A DNA stretch of 10,806 bases from Oscillospiraceae bacterium (GCA_031282225.1 JAITEC010000104.1:1-10806); one strand, 5' to 3'. Shown: positions 1 through 8,201, numbered from the stretch's first letter. Numbers and translations: made by a program. The notes: generated from the letters alone by a model not told the origin.

Positions 1-339
1 ATAGGCCTGGCGAGCGTGCTCGGCGGCGCCGTGGGAAATTTTATCGACAGGTTGGCAGTGGGCGAGGTCGTCGATATGTTCGAGTTTGAATTTGTCAATT
101 TCGCAATTTTCAATGTCGCAGATATCTTCATAACGTTGGGCGGCGTCGTGTTTTGCCTGGCGTTTATCGTCAAGTCGCCGTCGAGACAGCGCGGGCGCGT
201 GGACGCAGGGGCTCCAAAAGCGTTTTCGCCGAAGCGCCAGGGCGCTCGGGAGGAAGAAACGGCACTCACGCTGGAGTCGATATTGCAGGAGTATTACACG
301 GATAAGATGATGTCCGACAATGACGAAGACACGCGTTGA
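1..339 (+). CDS. lspA: Lipoprotein signal peptidase (signal peptidase II), C-terminal part
   Basis: This is the 3' part of a gene that begins before the window; the reading frame is open from base 1 and gives 112 residues. LspA is the membrane aspartyl protease that removes the signal peptide from diacylglyceryl-modified prolipoproteins. Both catalytic-aspartate motifs are visible: GNFIDR (Asp at fragment residue 16) and FNVADIFI (Asp at residue 41), followed by the last hydrophobic membrane segment (about residues 43-57). After that comes a tail of about 55 residues, Arg/Pro-rich and then acidic, ending in a possible short helix (LESILQEYYTDKM). Most LspA proteins stop soon after the last membrane segment, so this tail is unusual. 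The gene overlaps the next one by 20 bases, which suggests translational coupling. The identification is secure; the role of the tail is unknown. Confidence 0.93.
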   Translation: MGLASVLGGAVGNFIDRLAVGEVVDMFEFEFVNFAIFNVADIFITLGGVVFCLAFIVKSPSRQRGRVDAGAPKAFSPKRQGAREEETALTLESILQEYYTDKMMSDNDEDTR

Positions 340-1225
340 GGCGGATGCCGACGGGATAAGGCTGGACGCGCTTCTCGCCGAGAAATTGGCCGGCACCAGC
401 CGCAGCGCCGCCGCGCGCCTGATAGCCGCCGGATACGTCACTCGCGCCGGCGCGCCGGCAGCCAAGAGCTACAAGGCTGCGCGCGGTGAGATATTCGACG
501 TGGAACTGCCAGAGCCCCGCAGCCCGGACATATGTCCCGAGGACATACCGCTGGATATAGTCTTCGAGGACGATTTTGTCATTGTAGTCAATAAGCCGCG
601 CGGCATGGTGGTGCACCCCGCGCCGGGGCACGCGGGCGGCACTTTGGTAAACGCGCTGCTGTGGCATTGCGACGGGCGCCTCTCCGGCGTGGGGGGAATT
701 AGGCGGCCCGGCATTGTTCACAGGATTGACAAGGACACCTCTGGCTTAATAGCGGCCGCGAAGAACGACGAGGCGCATTTGTCGCTGGCGGCGCAGCTGA
801 AGGATCACACCATGGCGCGCGTATACGAGACGGTGGTACACGGCGCTGTAAAAAACGACGCGGGTATGGTGGATGCCGATATAGGGAGGCATCCTACGGA
901 CAGGCGCCGCCAAGCGGTGACAAAGGCGAACGCGCGCCATGCCGTTACGCGCTATGAGGTCATAGCGCGCTATGAGAGGCACACGCACTTGCGATGCCGC
1001 TTGGAGACGGGCAGGACGCACCAGATACGCGTGCATATGGCGCATATCGGCCACCCGGTACTGGGGGATCCCGTATACGGCCGCCGCAAACCGGAGTTCG
1101 GCCTGCGCGGGCAATGCCTGCATGCGCGCTCGCTCGCATTTTGCCACCCCGCAACGGGCGCGGCAGTGTCGCTCTCAACGGAGCTGCCGGAGTATTTTAC
1201 CGGTATATTAGGCCTTCTCAATTGA
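320..1225 (+). CDS. RluD/YlyB-family 23S rRNA pseudouridine synthase
   Basis: The protein has 301 residues and belongs to the RluA/RluD family, which converts uridine to pseudouridine in structured RNA, mostly 23S rRNA. An S4 RNA-binding domain covers about residues 10-65 (IRLDALLAEKL...SRSAAARLIAAGYV). The catalytic domain follows, with the VVNKPRGMVVHP segment near residues 90-101 and the active-site motif HRIDKDTSGL, whose Asp137 is the expected catalytic residue. Further family signatures are the RTHQIRVHMAHIGHPVLGDPVYG stretch, beginning near residue 232, and the LHARSLAF segment. The ATG at 320 is supported by an in-frame TGA at 308-310 just upstream. No clear Shine-Dalgarno site precedes it, so translation probably couples to lspA, which it overlaps by 20 bases. 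The lspA-rlu pairing matches lspA-ylyB of Bacillus. Whether it modifies the classic RluD uridines cannot be read from the sequence. Confidence 0.93.
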   Translation: MTKTRVEADADGIRLDALLAEKLAGTSRSAAARLIAAGYVTRAGAPAAKSYKAARGEIFDVELPEPRSPDICPEDIPLDIVFEDDFVIVVNKPRGMVVHPAPGHAGGTLVNALLWHCDGRLSGVGGIRRPGIVHRIDKDTSGLIAAAKNDEAHLSLAAQLKDHTMARVYETVVHGAVKNDAGMVDADIGRHPTDRRRQAVTKANARHAVTRYEVIARYERHTHLRCRLETGRTHQIRVHMAHIGHPVLGDPVYGRRKPEFGLRGQCLHARSLAFCHPATGAAVSLSTELPEYFTGILGLLN

Positions 1226-1250
1226 AAAACGCGGAGGGGGTGGTAACGAA

Positions 1251-2615
1251 ATGAGTGGCGCATTGGCGCTCACCGAGGGGAAAATAGGGAAGCTGCTGGT
1301 GAGGTTTTCGCTGCCGTTTTTGCTGTCGAGCATGATACAGACCGCGTACAGCTCTGTTGACATATTCTTCTTGGGACGGTTCGCCTCAGCGCAGGCGCAG
1401 GCCGGCGCGGGCAACGGCGCCGCGCTTTTGTTCACCGTGACCGGATTCTTCCTCGGGCTGACCAACGGGGGGATGATACTCCTGGGGCAGTATTTCGGCG
1501 CGAGGCGCGACAGGGACGCCGCCAAGGCGACAGGCAACATTGCAGCCGTGCTCATAGTATCCGCCGCGGCGGCCTCCGCGATCGTCTTCTTGTTCGGGCG
1601 GACGTTTTTGAATATCATGAACGTGCCGGGGGAGGCCGCCGGCGAGGCGTGGGACTATTTGCGCATCTGTGCGTGCGGGCTGCTTTTTACCATGGGATAC
1701 GCAGCGGTGAGTTCGGTGCTGCGAGCGCTGGGGAACTCAAAGGCGCCGCTTGTGTTCGTGTCGATATCGTGCGGTATAAACATCGTGCTCGACTACATAT
1801 TTGTCGGACCGCTCGGCATGGGTGCCGCCGGCGCGGCGGCGGCGACAGTGATAGCGCAATGCTTTAGCTTGATTGTGTCCGTTGCGTTTTTGGCAATAAA
1901 ACGGCTGCCTTTCCGCTTCGGGCTAAGGGACATAAAGCCGGACTTTGCGGTAATAAAGTCCATTTTTAGGCTTGGGTTGCCGATTTCGCTCCAGACAGTG
2001 CTCAATATGCTCTCGTTTGTCGTAATTGCCGGAATAATAAACAAGCTGGGCGTACCCGCGTCCGCCGCGAATGGCGTTGTAAATAACTTGGCGAATTTCT
2101 ATATGACGGTTCCCATGGCAATTGGTACCGCGCTCTCGGCGATTAGCGCGCAGAACTTAGGCGCAGGCAAGCCGTACAGGGCGCTGGCGGCCGCAAAGAT
2201 GGGATCGCTGTTCTCGTTGGCCGTGGCGGTTCCGTGCGTGCTGTTCGCCAATTTCCGGCCCGAGGCAATAGTCTCGCTCCTTTCGGACGACCCCGAGGTA
2301 ATTGCGGAGAGCGCGCGGTTCTTGATACCGTTTTCATGGGATTGCCTGTTTGTGAGCTTTGTGTTCTGCCTCAACGGATTCTTCAACGGTTGCGGCATAA
2401 CCGCGTTCGTGGCAGCGCATGAGCTCGTGGCCGCATTTGCCGTGCGGATACCGCTGTCGTGGCTGCTCAGCCGGGCGCCGGGAGCCACGCTGTTTCATGT
2501 GGGTATAGGCACGCCTGCCGCAACGGCCGCGTCGCTCGCCATGTGCCTTGCCTTCTATAAGCTCAGGATGTCGGGCGGCAGGCTGGAGAGTTTGAAGATC
2601 GCGTATGGCGAATAG
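1251..2615 (+). CDS. MATE family efflux transporter
   Basis: The protein has 454 residues, the usual MATE size, with hydrophobic segments throughout that fit 12 transmembrane helices in two six-helix bundles. MATE proteins export cationic drugs, toxins or metabolites from the cytoplasm in exchange for Na+ or H+. Family features include the start (LTEGKIGKLLVRFSLPFLL, before helix 1), the VDIFFLGRF segment, the LRALGNSKAPLVFV motif before helix 5, INIVLDYIFV...GMGAAGAAAATVIAQ in the middle, and AISAQNLGAGKPYRA in the second half. A strong Shine-Dalgarno site (GGAGGGGG, 1233-1240) lies ten bases before the ATG. The gene starts 25 bases after the pseudouridine synthase stop, so co-transcription is likely, though no functional link is apparent. 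The substrate and coupling ion cannot be predicted. The family assignment is firm. Confidence 0.93.
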   Translation: MSGALALTEGKIGKLLVRFSLPFLLSSMIQTAYSSVDIFFLGRFASAQAQAGAGNGAALLFTVTGFFLGLTNGGMILLGQYFGARRDRDAAKATGNIAAVLIVSAAAASAIVFLFGRTFLNIMNVPGEAAGEAWDYLRICACGLLFTMGYAAVSSVLRALGNSKAPLVFVSISCGINIVLDYIFVGPLGMGAAGAAAATVIAQCFSLIVSVAFLAIKRLPFRFGLRDIKPDFAVIKSIFRLGLPISLQTVLNMLSFVVIAGIINKLGVPASAANGVVNNLANFYMTVPMAIGTALSAISAQNLGAGKPYRALAAAKMGSLFSLAVAVPCVLFANFRPEAIVSLLSDDPEVIAESARFLIPFSWDCLFVSFVFCLNGFFNGCGITAFVAAHELVAAFAVRIPLSWLLSRAPGATLFHVGIGTPAATAASLAMCLAFYKLRMSGGRLESLKIAYGE

Positions 2616-2654
2616 GCAAATACCCATATCTATTAATTTATGAGGTGAAATAAG

Positions 2655-3365
2655 ATGTCAACAGCTCAAAATTCCGCAGAAAAAGGCGATTTCGCAAAGA
2701 CCGTGCTAATGCCGGGGGATCCGCTGAGATCGAAGTTCGTCGCCGAGACGTACTTTACAGACGCGCGGCTCGTGAACGACGTGCGGGGCATACAGGGGTA
2801 TACCGGCACGTATAAGGGCGTGCCCATCTCAGTGATGGCCTCTGGAATGGGGATGCCCTCCATGGGTATATATTCCTACGAACTATATAATTTCTACGAC
2901 GTGGAGAATATAATACGCATAGGCACGGCGGGCGCAATATCGCCGAAATTGAAGTTGCGCGACATAGTGGCGGGTATCGGGGCGTCTACGAATTCGAGTT
3001 ATACGTCAAACCAGTTCGCGTTGAAAGGGCACCTCGCGCCAACTGCGGACTTTCATTTGCTCGAGACCGCTGTAAATGTCGCGCGGGAACTGGGCGTTGA
3101 GATGGCGGTGGGCAATCTGTACTCGACTGATCATTTCTATGACGCGTCCTCTGCGGCGTTTGAGTGGGGCAAGCTCGGCTCGCTCGCCGTGGAGATGGAG
3201 GCGGCGGCGCTCTATACAAACGCGCTCCAGGCGGGACGCCGGGCTTTGGCTATCTGCACTATTTCCGACCATCTCGTGACGGGGGAGGAACTCGACGCGC
3301 TGACGCGCCAGACGGCGTTTACGCAGATGATGGAGATAGCGCTGGAGACCGCGATACTCCTGTGA
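2655..3365 (+). CDS. deoD: Purine nucleoside phosphorylase, DeoD type
   Basis: The protein has 236 residues, typical of the hexameric bacterial DeoD class. It splits purine (deoxy)ribonucleosides with phosphate into free base and (deoxy)ribose 1-phosphate for purine salvage and nucleoside catabolism. The phosphate-site residues are present: Gly21 and Arg25 in VLMPGDPLRSK, and Arg88 in RIGTAGA. The ribose-contacting EMEAAALY motif is at residues 180-187. Asp205 in SDH and Arg218 match the catalytic Asp204/Arg217 pair of the E. coli enzyme. The conserved N-terminal His, which reaches into the neighbouring subunit's ribose site in E. coli, is replaced by Gln5 (MSTAQNSAEKGDF, where relatives have MxTPH). 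A Shine-Dalgarno site (GAGGTGA, 2642-2648) lies six bases before the ATG. The gene follows the MATE gene by 39 bases. Confidence 0.95.
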   Translation: MSTAQNSAEKGDFAKTVLMPGDPLRSKFVAETYFTDARLVNDVRGIQGYTGTYKGVPISVMASGMGMPSMGIYSYELYNFYDVENIIRIGTAGAISPKLKLRDIVAGIGASTNSSYTSNQFALKGHLAPTADFHLLETAVNVARELGVEMAVGNLYSTDHFYDASSAAFEWGKLGSLAVEMEAAALYTNALQAGRRALAICTISDHLVTGEELDALTRQTAFTQMMEIALETAILL

Positions 3366-3393
3366 ATATGTATATGGCACAGAGACATGAAAA

Positions 3394-3401
3394 GGGAGGG
3401 G
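3394..3401 (+). promoter_or_regulatory. Ribosome binding site that fixes the alcohol dehydrogenase start
   Basis: The purine-rich block GGGAGGGG ends eight bases before a GTG at 3410. The same reading frame stays open upstream into deoD and holds ATGs at 3368 and 3374, but neither has a good ribosome binding site. The protein starting at the GTG also has the normal family N-terminus. Confidence 0.8.
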
Positions 3402-3409
3402 ATACCACA

Positions 3410-4573
3410 GTGGCAGGGTACAGGCCGGAGTTTTCGCAGCCGTCTCCGGTAATTTTCGGCTGCGGGGCAATACGCGCGCTTGGGGAGCGCGTGAGGGACA
3501 TGGGCTGCAAGAGGGCGCTCGTCATCTTTGACAGCGGAATAGAGCGCGCCGGGATATCGAAGAGGGCAACAGATTCGCTCGACAGCGCGGGAGTGGGATG
3601 GGTAGCGTACGGCGGCGTGGTTCCCGACCCCTCCGACGTCATCGTGGACGAGGCTGGAGAACTCGCCGTCCGCGAGGGCTGCGACTGCCTTGTGGGCGTG
3701 GGAGGCGGATCCTCGATGGACACGGCAAAGGCGGCCGCAATATATATGCTCGATCCCGGCCCGGTGCGGCGCTATATCCTCCAGACGCCGCCATTTGTCG
3801 ACACAAAAGTACCGGTGATATTGGTGCCCACGACAGCGGGGACGGGCAGCGAGTGCACGACAGTGGCAATTATCTCGCGCCCGGAGCTCAGCGTAAAGTG
3901 GAGCGCCTTTGTAAATACTACGCTTGCCATCGTCGATCCCGAGCTGACGGTGACGCTGCCGCGTTACGAGACGGTGAATACGGGGCTCGACGCGTTTTCG
4001 CACGCTGCGGAGGCCATGACAGTGCGCGCGTGGAACTACCACTCCGACCTCTTCGGGGAGGCGGCAATCCGAAAGATTACAAAGAACCTATACGCCGCAT
4101 ATACCGCCCCTGACGACATAGATGCTCGCAGCGAGATGGCTCTCGCCGCCAACTGGGCGGGGCTGGCTTTCAACAACCCCGTGACGCACGTGGGGCATGC
4201 CTGCGCGGACGCTTTTTCGTGCCATTTCCACACCCCTCACGGACTCGGGTGCGCGCTCGCCCTGCCAGAGACGCTGGCGCTCGTGGCGCCGGTCGTGCCG
4301 GGGCGCATGCGCGTCATAGCGCAGGCGATGGAACTGCCGCTGCGCGGAGACGAGACAGGCGGGCGGCTTGGATATCTCGTGGCCGAAGCGTTGCGTGCCA
4401 TGATGCGCAAGATGGGGATGCACTCGCTGTCCGAGCTCGGTTATTCGCGCTCCGACGTGACAGGACTCGCCCGCGACGTCACGGACAACCACCTGTCGGA
4501 GTACTGCCCTGTGGATGTCACGTTCGATGTGGCGCATGGACTGCTCGGCAGCATATTCGATACTTATATATAA
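3410..4573 (+). CDS. Iron-containing (group III) alcohol dehydrogenase
   Basis: From the GTG start at 3410 the protein has 387 residues, the usual size of iron-dependent alcohol dehydrogenases such as FucO and DhaT, which interconvert alcohols and aldehydes or ketones with NAD(P)H. An N-terminal dinucleotide-binding domain contains GVGGGSSMDTAK (about residues 96-107). PTTAGTGSE follows near residue 141. The helical C-terminal domain holds the metal site: Asp194, His198, His263 and His277, with the same 14-residue spacing between the last two as in FucO (263/277). The usually conserved His at the position of FucO His267 is Asp267 here (GHACADAF). The gene lies 44 bases after deoD on the same strand and converges on dnaJ. 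The substrate is unknown; acetaldehyde from deoxyribose breakdown is one possibility suggested only by the neighbour. Confidence 0.92.
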   Translation: MAGYRPEFSQPSPVIFGCGAIRALGERVRDMGCKRALVIFDSGIERAGISKRATDSLDSAGVGWVAYGGVVPDPSDVIVDEAGELAVREGCDCLVGVGGGSSMDTAKAAAIYMLDPGPVRRYILQTPPFVDTKVPVILVPTTAGTGSECTTVAIISRPELSVKWSAFVNTTLAIVDPELTVTLPRYETVNTGLDAFSHAAEAMTVRAWNYHSDLFGEAAIRKITKNLYAAYTAPDDIDARSEMALAANWAGLAFNNPVTHVGHACADAFSCHFHTPHGLGCALALPETLALVAPVVPGRMRVIAQAMELPLRGDETGGRLGYLVAEALRAMMRKMGMHSLSELGYSRSDVTGLARDVTDNHLSEYCPVDVTFDVAHGLLGSIFDTYI

Positions 4574-4588
4574 TGCCTCACGGCACTA
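4571..4588 (-). terminator. Possible weak terminator hairpin after dnaJ
   Basis: Six bases past the dnaJ stop, the minus-strand transcript can form a seven-pair stem (TAGTGCC with GGCATTA, one G-U pair) closed by a GTGA tetraloop of the GNRA type, followed by AT-rich sequence without a proper U-run. On the plus strand the stem has an A-C mismatch and covers the alcohol dehydrogenase stop codon. No better terminator is visible for either gene. The stem is weak, so this is a tentative call. Confidence 0.3.
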
Positions 4589-4593
4589 GAACC

Positions 4594-5742
4594 CTATTTC
4601 CCGCGTTTGCGTTTTTTCCCGTCGCGCTTTGATGTGTCAGGGGGGTCGGAGTGCGGCGTGCCGCTTGATGCGGCCCTGTCGAACTGGCGCAGTATTTCCT
4701 TTTGTTCGGGAGTGAGGCTCACCGGCGTCTCTACGCGTACGGTCACAAACTGATCTCCGCGCGAGCCTCCGCGCAGGTTTGGTATTCCCTTGCCGCGCAG
4801 CCGGAATACGGATCCCGTCTGCGTGCCCTCGGGGACTGCGTACTTGACCTTGCCGTCGAGCGTGGGCACCTCGATTTCGGCACCGAGTGCCGCCTGCACA
4901 AAGGACAACGGTATGCTCAGCAGCACGGCGTCGCCGTCGCGCTCGAATTGCGGGTGCCGCAGGACAGATACGGTGACGTACAGATCACCCGGCGCGCCGC
5001 CGTTTGCGCCCGCGTTGCCCTGTCCGCGCATGGAAAGAGCCTGCCCGTCGTCGATGCCGGCCGGTATGTTCACTGTTACCTTTTTGTTCCTACGCACAAG
5101 GCCTGCCCCTCGGCATTTGGGGCAAGGCTGCTTTATTATCTTTCCGCGCCCTTGGCACTTTGGGCATTCGGATGTGCTCTGCATGGTGCCAAACGGCGTG
5201 CGCTGCGTGGAAGTGATCGTGCCCGTGCCGCCGCAGTTCGCGCACCGCTCGGCCGATGTGCCGGGTTTGCAGCCGTCGCCGCCGCACTCGTCGCATTTTT
5301 CTACGCGAGACACGGACACCTCCTTCTCGCAGCCGAACGCAGCTTCCTCAAATGTCAGCGTCACGCGGGCTTGGAGGCGGCTGCCCCTCTGAGGGCCCGT
5401 GCGGCTGCTCTGTGAGGAGCGGCCGCCTCCAAATATTGTCCCAAAGATGTCGCCTAAGTCTACCCCGAAGCCGCCGAAGCCACCAAATCCGCTGCTGCCC
5501 GCGCCGTATCCTGGATCCACGCCCGCGTGCCCGAACTGGTCGTACCTCGCTTTTTTCTCCGAGTCGGACAGTATCTCATACGCCTCGTTTATCTCTTTGA
5601 ACCGAGACTCGGCGTTCGCGTTGCCGGGGTTTACGTCCGGGTGGTACTGTTTGGCGAGCCTTCGGAACGATTTTTTTATCTCGTCGTCGGAGGCGCCCTT
5701 TTTTAGGCCGAGCACCTCGTAATAATCACGCTTATCCGCCAT
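4594..5742 (-). CDS. dnaJ: Chaperone protein DnaJ (Hsp40)
   Basis: The protein has 382 residues. DnaJ delivers unfolded proteins to DnaK in the cytoplasm and stimulates its ATPase. All type I Hsp40 parts are present in order: a J-domain (residues 5-70) with the HPD motif at 34-36; a Gly/Phe-rich linker (about 71-107) with GFGGFGGFG and [10 protein letters not shown]; a zinc domain with four CxxCxGxG repeats starting at Cys150, Cys167, Cys193 and Cys207; and the C-terminal beta-domains. The last 11 residues ([11 protein letters not shown]) form a strongly basic tail that typical DnaJ proteins lack. The start overlaps the dnaK stop by 11 bases and has no clear Shine-Dalgarno site, so translation is probably coupled to dnaK. 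It is the last gene of the hrcA operon. Confidence 0.97.
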   Translation of the reverse strand: MADKRDYYEVLGLKKGASDDEIKKSFRRLAKQYHPDVNPGNANAESRFKEINEAYEILSDSEKKARYDQFGHAGVDPGYGAGSSGFGGFGGFGVDLGDIFGTIFGGGRSSQSSRTGPQRGSRLQARVTLTFEEAAFGCEKEVSVSRVEKCDECGGDGCKPGTSAERCANCGGTGTITSTQRTPFGTMQSTSECPKCQGRGKIIKQPCPKCRGAGLVRRNKKVTVNIPAGIDDGQALSMRGQGNAGANGGAPGDLYVTVSVLRHPQFERDGDAVLLSIPLSFVQAALGAEIEVPTLDGKVKYAVPEGTQTGSVFRLRGKGIPNLRGGSRGDQFVTVRVETPVSLTPEQKEILRQFDRAASSGTPHSDPPDTSKRDGKKRKRGK

Positions 5743-7579
5743 TGCTGTCGTCGTCCACTACCTCATAGTCGGCGTCATAGTATTCGCCGCCGCCGGGAGG
5801 AGTGCTGTCGGCAGCGCTGTCACCGGAGCCGCCCGGCTCTGCGGTGCCGGCTCCGCTGTAGAGCTTCTCGCTCACGGCGTAAAATGCCTGCTGCAATTCC
5901 TCCGTGGCGCGCTTTATTGCGGCGGTATCGCTGCCGCCGAGAGCCGTCTTCACATTTGTTATGGCTGCCTCTACCGTGGCCTTGTCGCTTTGGTCTATCT
6001 TGTCGCCCATGTCGGCGAGGGTCTTTTCGCTCTGGTAGACCATTTGGTCGGCGGCGTTGCGCGTGTCAACCTCGTCGCGGCGCTTCTGGTCTTCGGCCGC
6101 ATACTGCTCGGCCTCGCGCACGGCTTTCTCAATGTCGTCCTTCGAGAGGTTGGCCGAGGCGGTGATAGTGATGTGTTGTTCTCTGCCAGTGCCGAGGTCT
6201 TTGGCGGAGACGTTGACAATGCCGTTTGCGTCGATGTCGAACGTGACCTCTATCTGCGGGACGCCGCGCCGCGCCGGAGCTATGCCGTCCAGGTGGAACC
6301 GCCCGAGCGACTTGTTGTATTGCGCCATCTCGCGTTCGCCCTGAAGGACGTTCACCTCTACAGACGTCTGGTTGTCGGCAGCCGTGGAGAACACCTGCGA
6401 TTTCTTCGACGGTATTGTCGTGTTGCGCTCGATGAGTTTTGTGAAGACCCCGCCCAACGTCTCTATGCCCAGAGAGAGCGGCGTGACATCGAGCAGCAGT
6501 ATACCCTCTACGTCGCCTCCCAGCACGCCTGCCTGTATTGCCGCGCCCACGGCGACGCACTCGTCCGGGTTTATGCCGCGAAACGGGTCTTTGCCTGTGA
6601 TGCGGCGGACGGCGTCCTGTACGGCGGGTATGCGCGTCGACCCGCCCACGAGCAGGACCTTTGACAGCTGCGACGCGCTCAGGCCCGAGTCGGAGAGCGC
6701 CTGATTGACGGGCCCCATCGTCTTTTCTACGAGGTGGGCCGTAAGCTCGTTAAATTTCGCGCGCGTCAGCGTACAGTCGAGGTGCTTGGGCCCGGAGGCG
6801 TCCGCCGTTATATACGGCAGGTTGATAGTGGCGGTGGTGACGCCGGACAGGTCTGTCTTCGCTTTCTCTGCCGCCTCGCGCAGGCGCTGCATGGCTATCT
6901 TGTCGCTGCCGAGGTCTATGCCGCTGTCCTTTTTGAACTCGGCCAGCAGATATTTCATCACGCACTCGTCAAAATCGTCGCCGCCGAGGCGGTTGTTGCC
7001 CGCTGTGGCAAGTACCTCGATAACGCCGTCGCCTATCTCCAGCACGGACACGTCGAAAGTGCCGCCGCCGAGATCGTACACCATTATCTTCTGCTCCGTC
7101 TCTTTGTCGAGACCGTAGGCGAGCGCCGCCGCCGTCGGTTCGTTTATGATGCGCTTTACGTCCAGGCCGGCGATCTTCCCGGCGTCCTTTGTCGCCTGAC
7201 GCTGCGCGTCCGTGAAGTACGCGGGCACGGTTATAACGGCCTCGGTGACTTTTGTGCCGAGATAGTTCTCCGCGTCTGTCTTTAGCTTTTGCAGAATCAT
7301 CGCGGATATCTCCTGCGGCGTGTACTGCTTGCCGTCGATGGTGACTTTGTACGAGCTGCCCATTTCACGCTTTATCGACGAGATGGTCCTGTCGGGGTTT
7401 GTTATGGCCTGTCGTTTGGCTACGTGGCCTATCATTCGCTCGCCGTCCTTTGAGAAAGCGACGACGGACGGCGTCGTGCGGTTGCCCTCCGCGTTAGCGA
7501 TTACTACAGGTTCCCCGCCCTCGATGACGGATACGCATGAATTTGTGGTGCCGAGGTCAATTCCGATTATTTTTCCCAT
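5732..7579 (-). CDS. dnaK: Chaperone protein DnaK (Hsp70)
   Basis: From the ATG at 7579 the protein has 615 residues and begins [15 protein letters not shown]. It is the ATP-driven Hsp70 that binds and refolds proteins with DnaJ and GrpE. The ATPase domain shows the N-terminal phosphate loop, [31 protein letters not shown] and [15 protein letters not shown]. The substrate-binding domain (about residues 370-500) has [16 protein letters not shown], and a helical lid and a Gly/Asp/Glu-rich tail follow. Between [10 protein letters not shown] and the [10 protein letters not shown] segment the roughly 24-residue insertion of Gram-negative DnaK is missing, as is typical for Firmicutes. An ATG at 7591 is also in frame, but it abuts the AAAGGA ribosome binding site with no spacer, and the second ATG gives the family N-terminus. 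Confidence 0.97.
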   Translation of the reverse strand: MGKIIGIDLGTTNSCVSVIEGGEPVVIANAEGNRTTPSVVAFSKDGERMIGHVAKRQAITNPDRTISSIKREMGSSYKVTIDGKQYTPQEISAMILQKLKTDAENYLGTKVTEAVITVPAYFTDAQRQATKDAGKIAGLDVKRIINEPTAAALAYGLDKETEQKIMVYDLGGGTFDVSVLEIGDGVIEVLATAGNNRLGGDDFDECVMKYLLAEFKKDSGIDLGSDKIAMQRLREAAEKAKTDLSGVTTATINLPYITADASGPKHLDCTLTRAKFNELTAHLVEKTMGPVNQALSDSGLSASQLSKVLLVGGSTRIPAVQDAVRRITGKDPFRGINPDECVAVGAAIQAGVLGGDVEGILLLDVTPLSLGIETLGGVFTKLIERNTTIPSKKSQVFSTAADNQTSVEVNVLQGEREMAQYNKSLGRFHLDGIAPARRGVPQIEVTFDIDANGIVNVSAKDLGTGREQHITITASANLSKDDIEKAVREAEQYAAEDQKRRDEVDTRNAADQMVYQSEKTLADMGDKIDQSDKATVEAAITNVKTALGGSDTAAIKRATEELQQAFYAVSEKLYSGAGTAEPGGSGDSAADSTPPGGGEYYDADYEVVDDDSNGG

Positions 7580-7608
7580 TTTTATGACCATTCCTTTCGA
7601 TCTGTTGG

Positions 7609-7627
7609 GCGCGCCGCCTGGGCGCGC
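7609..7627 (-). other. GC-only hairpin between grpE and dnaK
   Basis: A seven-pair stem (GCGCGCC with GGCGCGC) and a five-base loop sit two bases after the grpE stop codon, within the 49-base gap before dnaK. No U-run follows, so it is unlikely to terminate transcription fully. It may protect or separate mRNA segments, or reduce read-through. That role is inference; the inverted repeat itself is plain in the sequence. Confidence 0.4.
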
Positions 7628-7628
7628 G

Positions 7629-8201
7629 TCAATTCGCGACGGCGACCGCCGCGAAGCGAATAACTTTCCCGCCGAACGTGAATCCCTTTTCGAACTCCTC
7701 GGTGATAGTGCCCTCGCCGAGCTGCGGATCCTCGCAATGCGAGAGAGCGCGGTGCCGCTCGGGGTCGAATTTTGCTCCGACGGACTCTATCTCCATGATG
7801 CCTAGGTTCCCGAGGATTTCGCAAAGCCCCGCCATAGTCATCTCGACGCCCTTGTAGAACGCGTCGTCCGTGCACTCCTGCCTCAGCGCCCTGGCGAGGT
7901 TGTCGTATACCGGCAGCAGCTTTGCAATCGTGTCACAGCGCACTTGCGCATACAGCGCCTCGCGTTCCTTCGCGCTGCGCTTCCTGAAATTGTCATACTC
8001 GGCGGCGAGACGCAGATATCGGTCGCGTTCAGCCGCTAAGGGATCATCCGCAGCTCCGGCGATATCGTCCGCAGGCGCGCCGTTTTCCGACAACGGCTCC
8101 GGCTCCGGAGCCTCCTCGCAAGAGTTTTCGCCTTCGCGCGGCCGCTCGGGATCCAGGTTTTCCGTCTTGTCTTTGAGCTCAGCTGTGCTCAATGCCGTCA
8201 T
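7629..8201 (-). CDS. grpE: Nucleotide exchange factor GrpE
   Basis: The protein has up to 190 residues. GrpE dimers release ADP from DnaK and reset the chaperone cycle. The first 50 or so residues are acidic and probably disordered. A long helix follows with the family signature [19 protein letters not shown] and [12 protein letters not shown]. The C-terminal beta-domain has the usual [14 protein letters not shown] and [22 protein letters not shown]. The 5' end overlaps hrcA by 23 bases. The ATG at 8201 directly abuts the ribosome binding site, so the true start may be the TTG at 8192 (codon 4), which has nine bases of spacing; the protein would then be three residues shorter. Confidence 0.95.
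   Translation of the reverse strand: MTALSTAELKDKTENLDPERPREGENSCEEAPEPEPLSENGAPADDIAGAADDPLAAERDRYLRLAAEYDNFRKRSAKEREALYAQVRCDTIAKLLPVYDNLARALRQECTDDAFYKGVEMTMAGLCEILGNLGIMEIESVGAKFDPERHRALSHCEDPQLGEGTITEEFEKGFTFGGKVIRFAAVAVAN

Noticed and set aside
3164..3409. N-terminal extension of the alcohol dehydrogenase frame into deoD
   Set aside because: It would overlap deoD by 200 bases, encodes non-family sequence, and the GTG at 3410 has a strong, well-spaced ribosome binding site.
3212..4042. Open frame of 276 codons on the minus strand opposite deoD and the alcohol dehydrogenase
   Set aside because: Its product is rich in Arg, His and Cys with no recognisable domain, and it mirrors the codon pattern of the two well-supported plus-strand genes.
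4612..4617. Run of six T on the plus strand as a terminator for the alcohol dehydrogenase
   Set aside because: Only a three-pair stem precedes it and it lies within dnaJ coding sequence (Lys codons on the other strand).
5884..7285. Several plus-strand open frames opposite dnaK
   Set aside because: They are shadows of a highly conserved coding sequence with GC-rich third positions; none has a recognisable product or ribosome binding site.
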